Assembly: GCA_017431755.1 (NCBI GenBank)
Contig: JAFRKM010000016.1
Location: 1-6,125 of the forward strand
Source: Clostridia bacterium
GTDB lineage: Bacteria > Bacillota > Clostridia > Oscillospirales > Acutalibacteraceae
Direction: 5' to 3'
DNA length: 6,125 nucleotides
Shown here: piece by piece, positions 5,741-6,125 of the stretch
Layout of the letters: every line of letters starts with the position of its first letter
Position numbering within the stretch: the stretch's first letter is position 1
Program-made: the position numbers and the translations under genes
The notes under the pieces: model-generated
What the model saw: the letters and a program-made list of their open reading frames with translations, nothing else
Told to the model about the DNA's origin: nothing
The model's database searches: none

Positions 5741-6125
5741 TTATTTGAGATTTTTAATTGCCTCGTAGAAGTTATTTAATAAACTAGGCATAGTATCAAG
5801 GCTTTTAATTACATTATTTGATTCGATGGTATCTTTTTGTAATTGGACGTTGAACACCGTTTCGATATGTTGACAAAAAAGACATATTCTTCTAGATATT
5901 TTGTGAGCTTCGTTAAGAAATTTATTTCGTTCGTCTGTATAGTGGCCTTTATATTGACTGAGGTTGTCACCTTGACTACGTTCGGCTTTTATTTTTGAAA
6001 ATAATCTTTTACATTCGTCTTTTGTTGCGCGTGCAAGTTTTTCTAAATAAGAAAAATGTGACAGCTTGGCTAGCTCTTGAGTTTTATGAGCAATTTGCAT
6101 AAGTTTTTGAATTTCTTTAAGAAAA
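5741..6125 (-). CDS. Unidentified alpha-helical protein (5' end beyond the window)
   Basis: The frame is open from the right edge to a TAA at 5741-5743 and gives 127 visible residues. A Met codon at 6098-6100 would give 119 residues. However, the frame continues upstream of it as LKEIQKL, with only a poor purine stretch as ribosome site, so the true start is probably outside the window. The sequence is charged and lacks glycine and proline through most of its length, suggesting long helices or a coiled-coil-like bundle, for example SYLEKLARATKDECKRLF. Counting from the internal Met, Cys30, Cys73 and Cys76 are the only cysteines; ICLFCQH (72-78) holds a single CxxC, too little for a zinc ribbon. 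I do not recognise the family. It is convergent with the cysteine-rich gene and shares its terminator; nothing shows a functional link. Supporting evidence for a real gene is the long open frame and the terminator placed at its 3' end. Confidence 0.65.
   Translation of the reverse strand, partial: FLKEIQKLMQIAHKTQELAKLSHFSYLEKLARATKDECKRLFSKIKAERSQGDNLSQYKGHYTDERNKFLNEAHKISRRICLFCQHIETVFNVQLQKDTIESNNVIKSLDTMPSLLNNFYEAIKNLK

Overview
This AT-rich window reads as chromosomal DNA of a low-GC Gram-positive bacterium of the class Clostridia. The case rests on three things: a gene run that matches the Bacillus yaaO-darA-holB-ricT region, AT-rich codon use with mostly purine-rich ribosome sites, and a PcrA helicase with an insertion of a kind I associate with Oscillospirales/Ruminococcaceae relatives. 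The order-level placement comes from memory of the families, not from a search.

Left part (1-2170): a plus-strand, closely spaced housekeeping operon. It starts with the 3' end of an Orn/Lys/Arg decarboxylase-family gene (yaaO-like). DarA/PstA (cyclic-di-AMP-binding PII-like protein), HolB (clamp-loader delta' subunit) and RicT/YaaT (PSP1-domain iron-sulfur protein) follow. A strong hairpin-plus-T terminator closes the run. Compared with Bacillus subtilis, tmk and yaaR are missing from between these genes.

Middle (2171-4712): an AT-rich spacer of about 150 bases with a plausible sigma-A promoter and a leader hairpin containing two TGTCAG copies, followed by a full-length pcrA (UvrD-family 3'-5' DNA helicase) with all superfamily 1 motifs and an RNA-polymerase-binding type C-terminal domain.

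Right part (4713-6125): a 148-base leader that can fold into a three-way junction whose closing stem pairs with the Shine-Dalgarno sequence of the next gene. That gene encodes a 274-residue, 15-cysteine protein of unknown function. A GC-rich hairpin, usable from both directions, separates it from a convergent minus-strand gene of unknown function that runs off the right edge.

The best candidate for something undescribed is the leader RNA together with the cysteine-rich protein. The left and middle genes are ordinary housekeeping genes. I saw no mobile element, CRISPR array, tRNA or rRNA.
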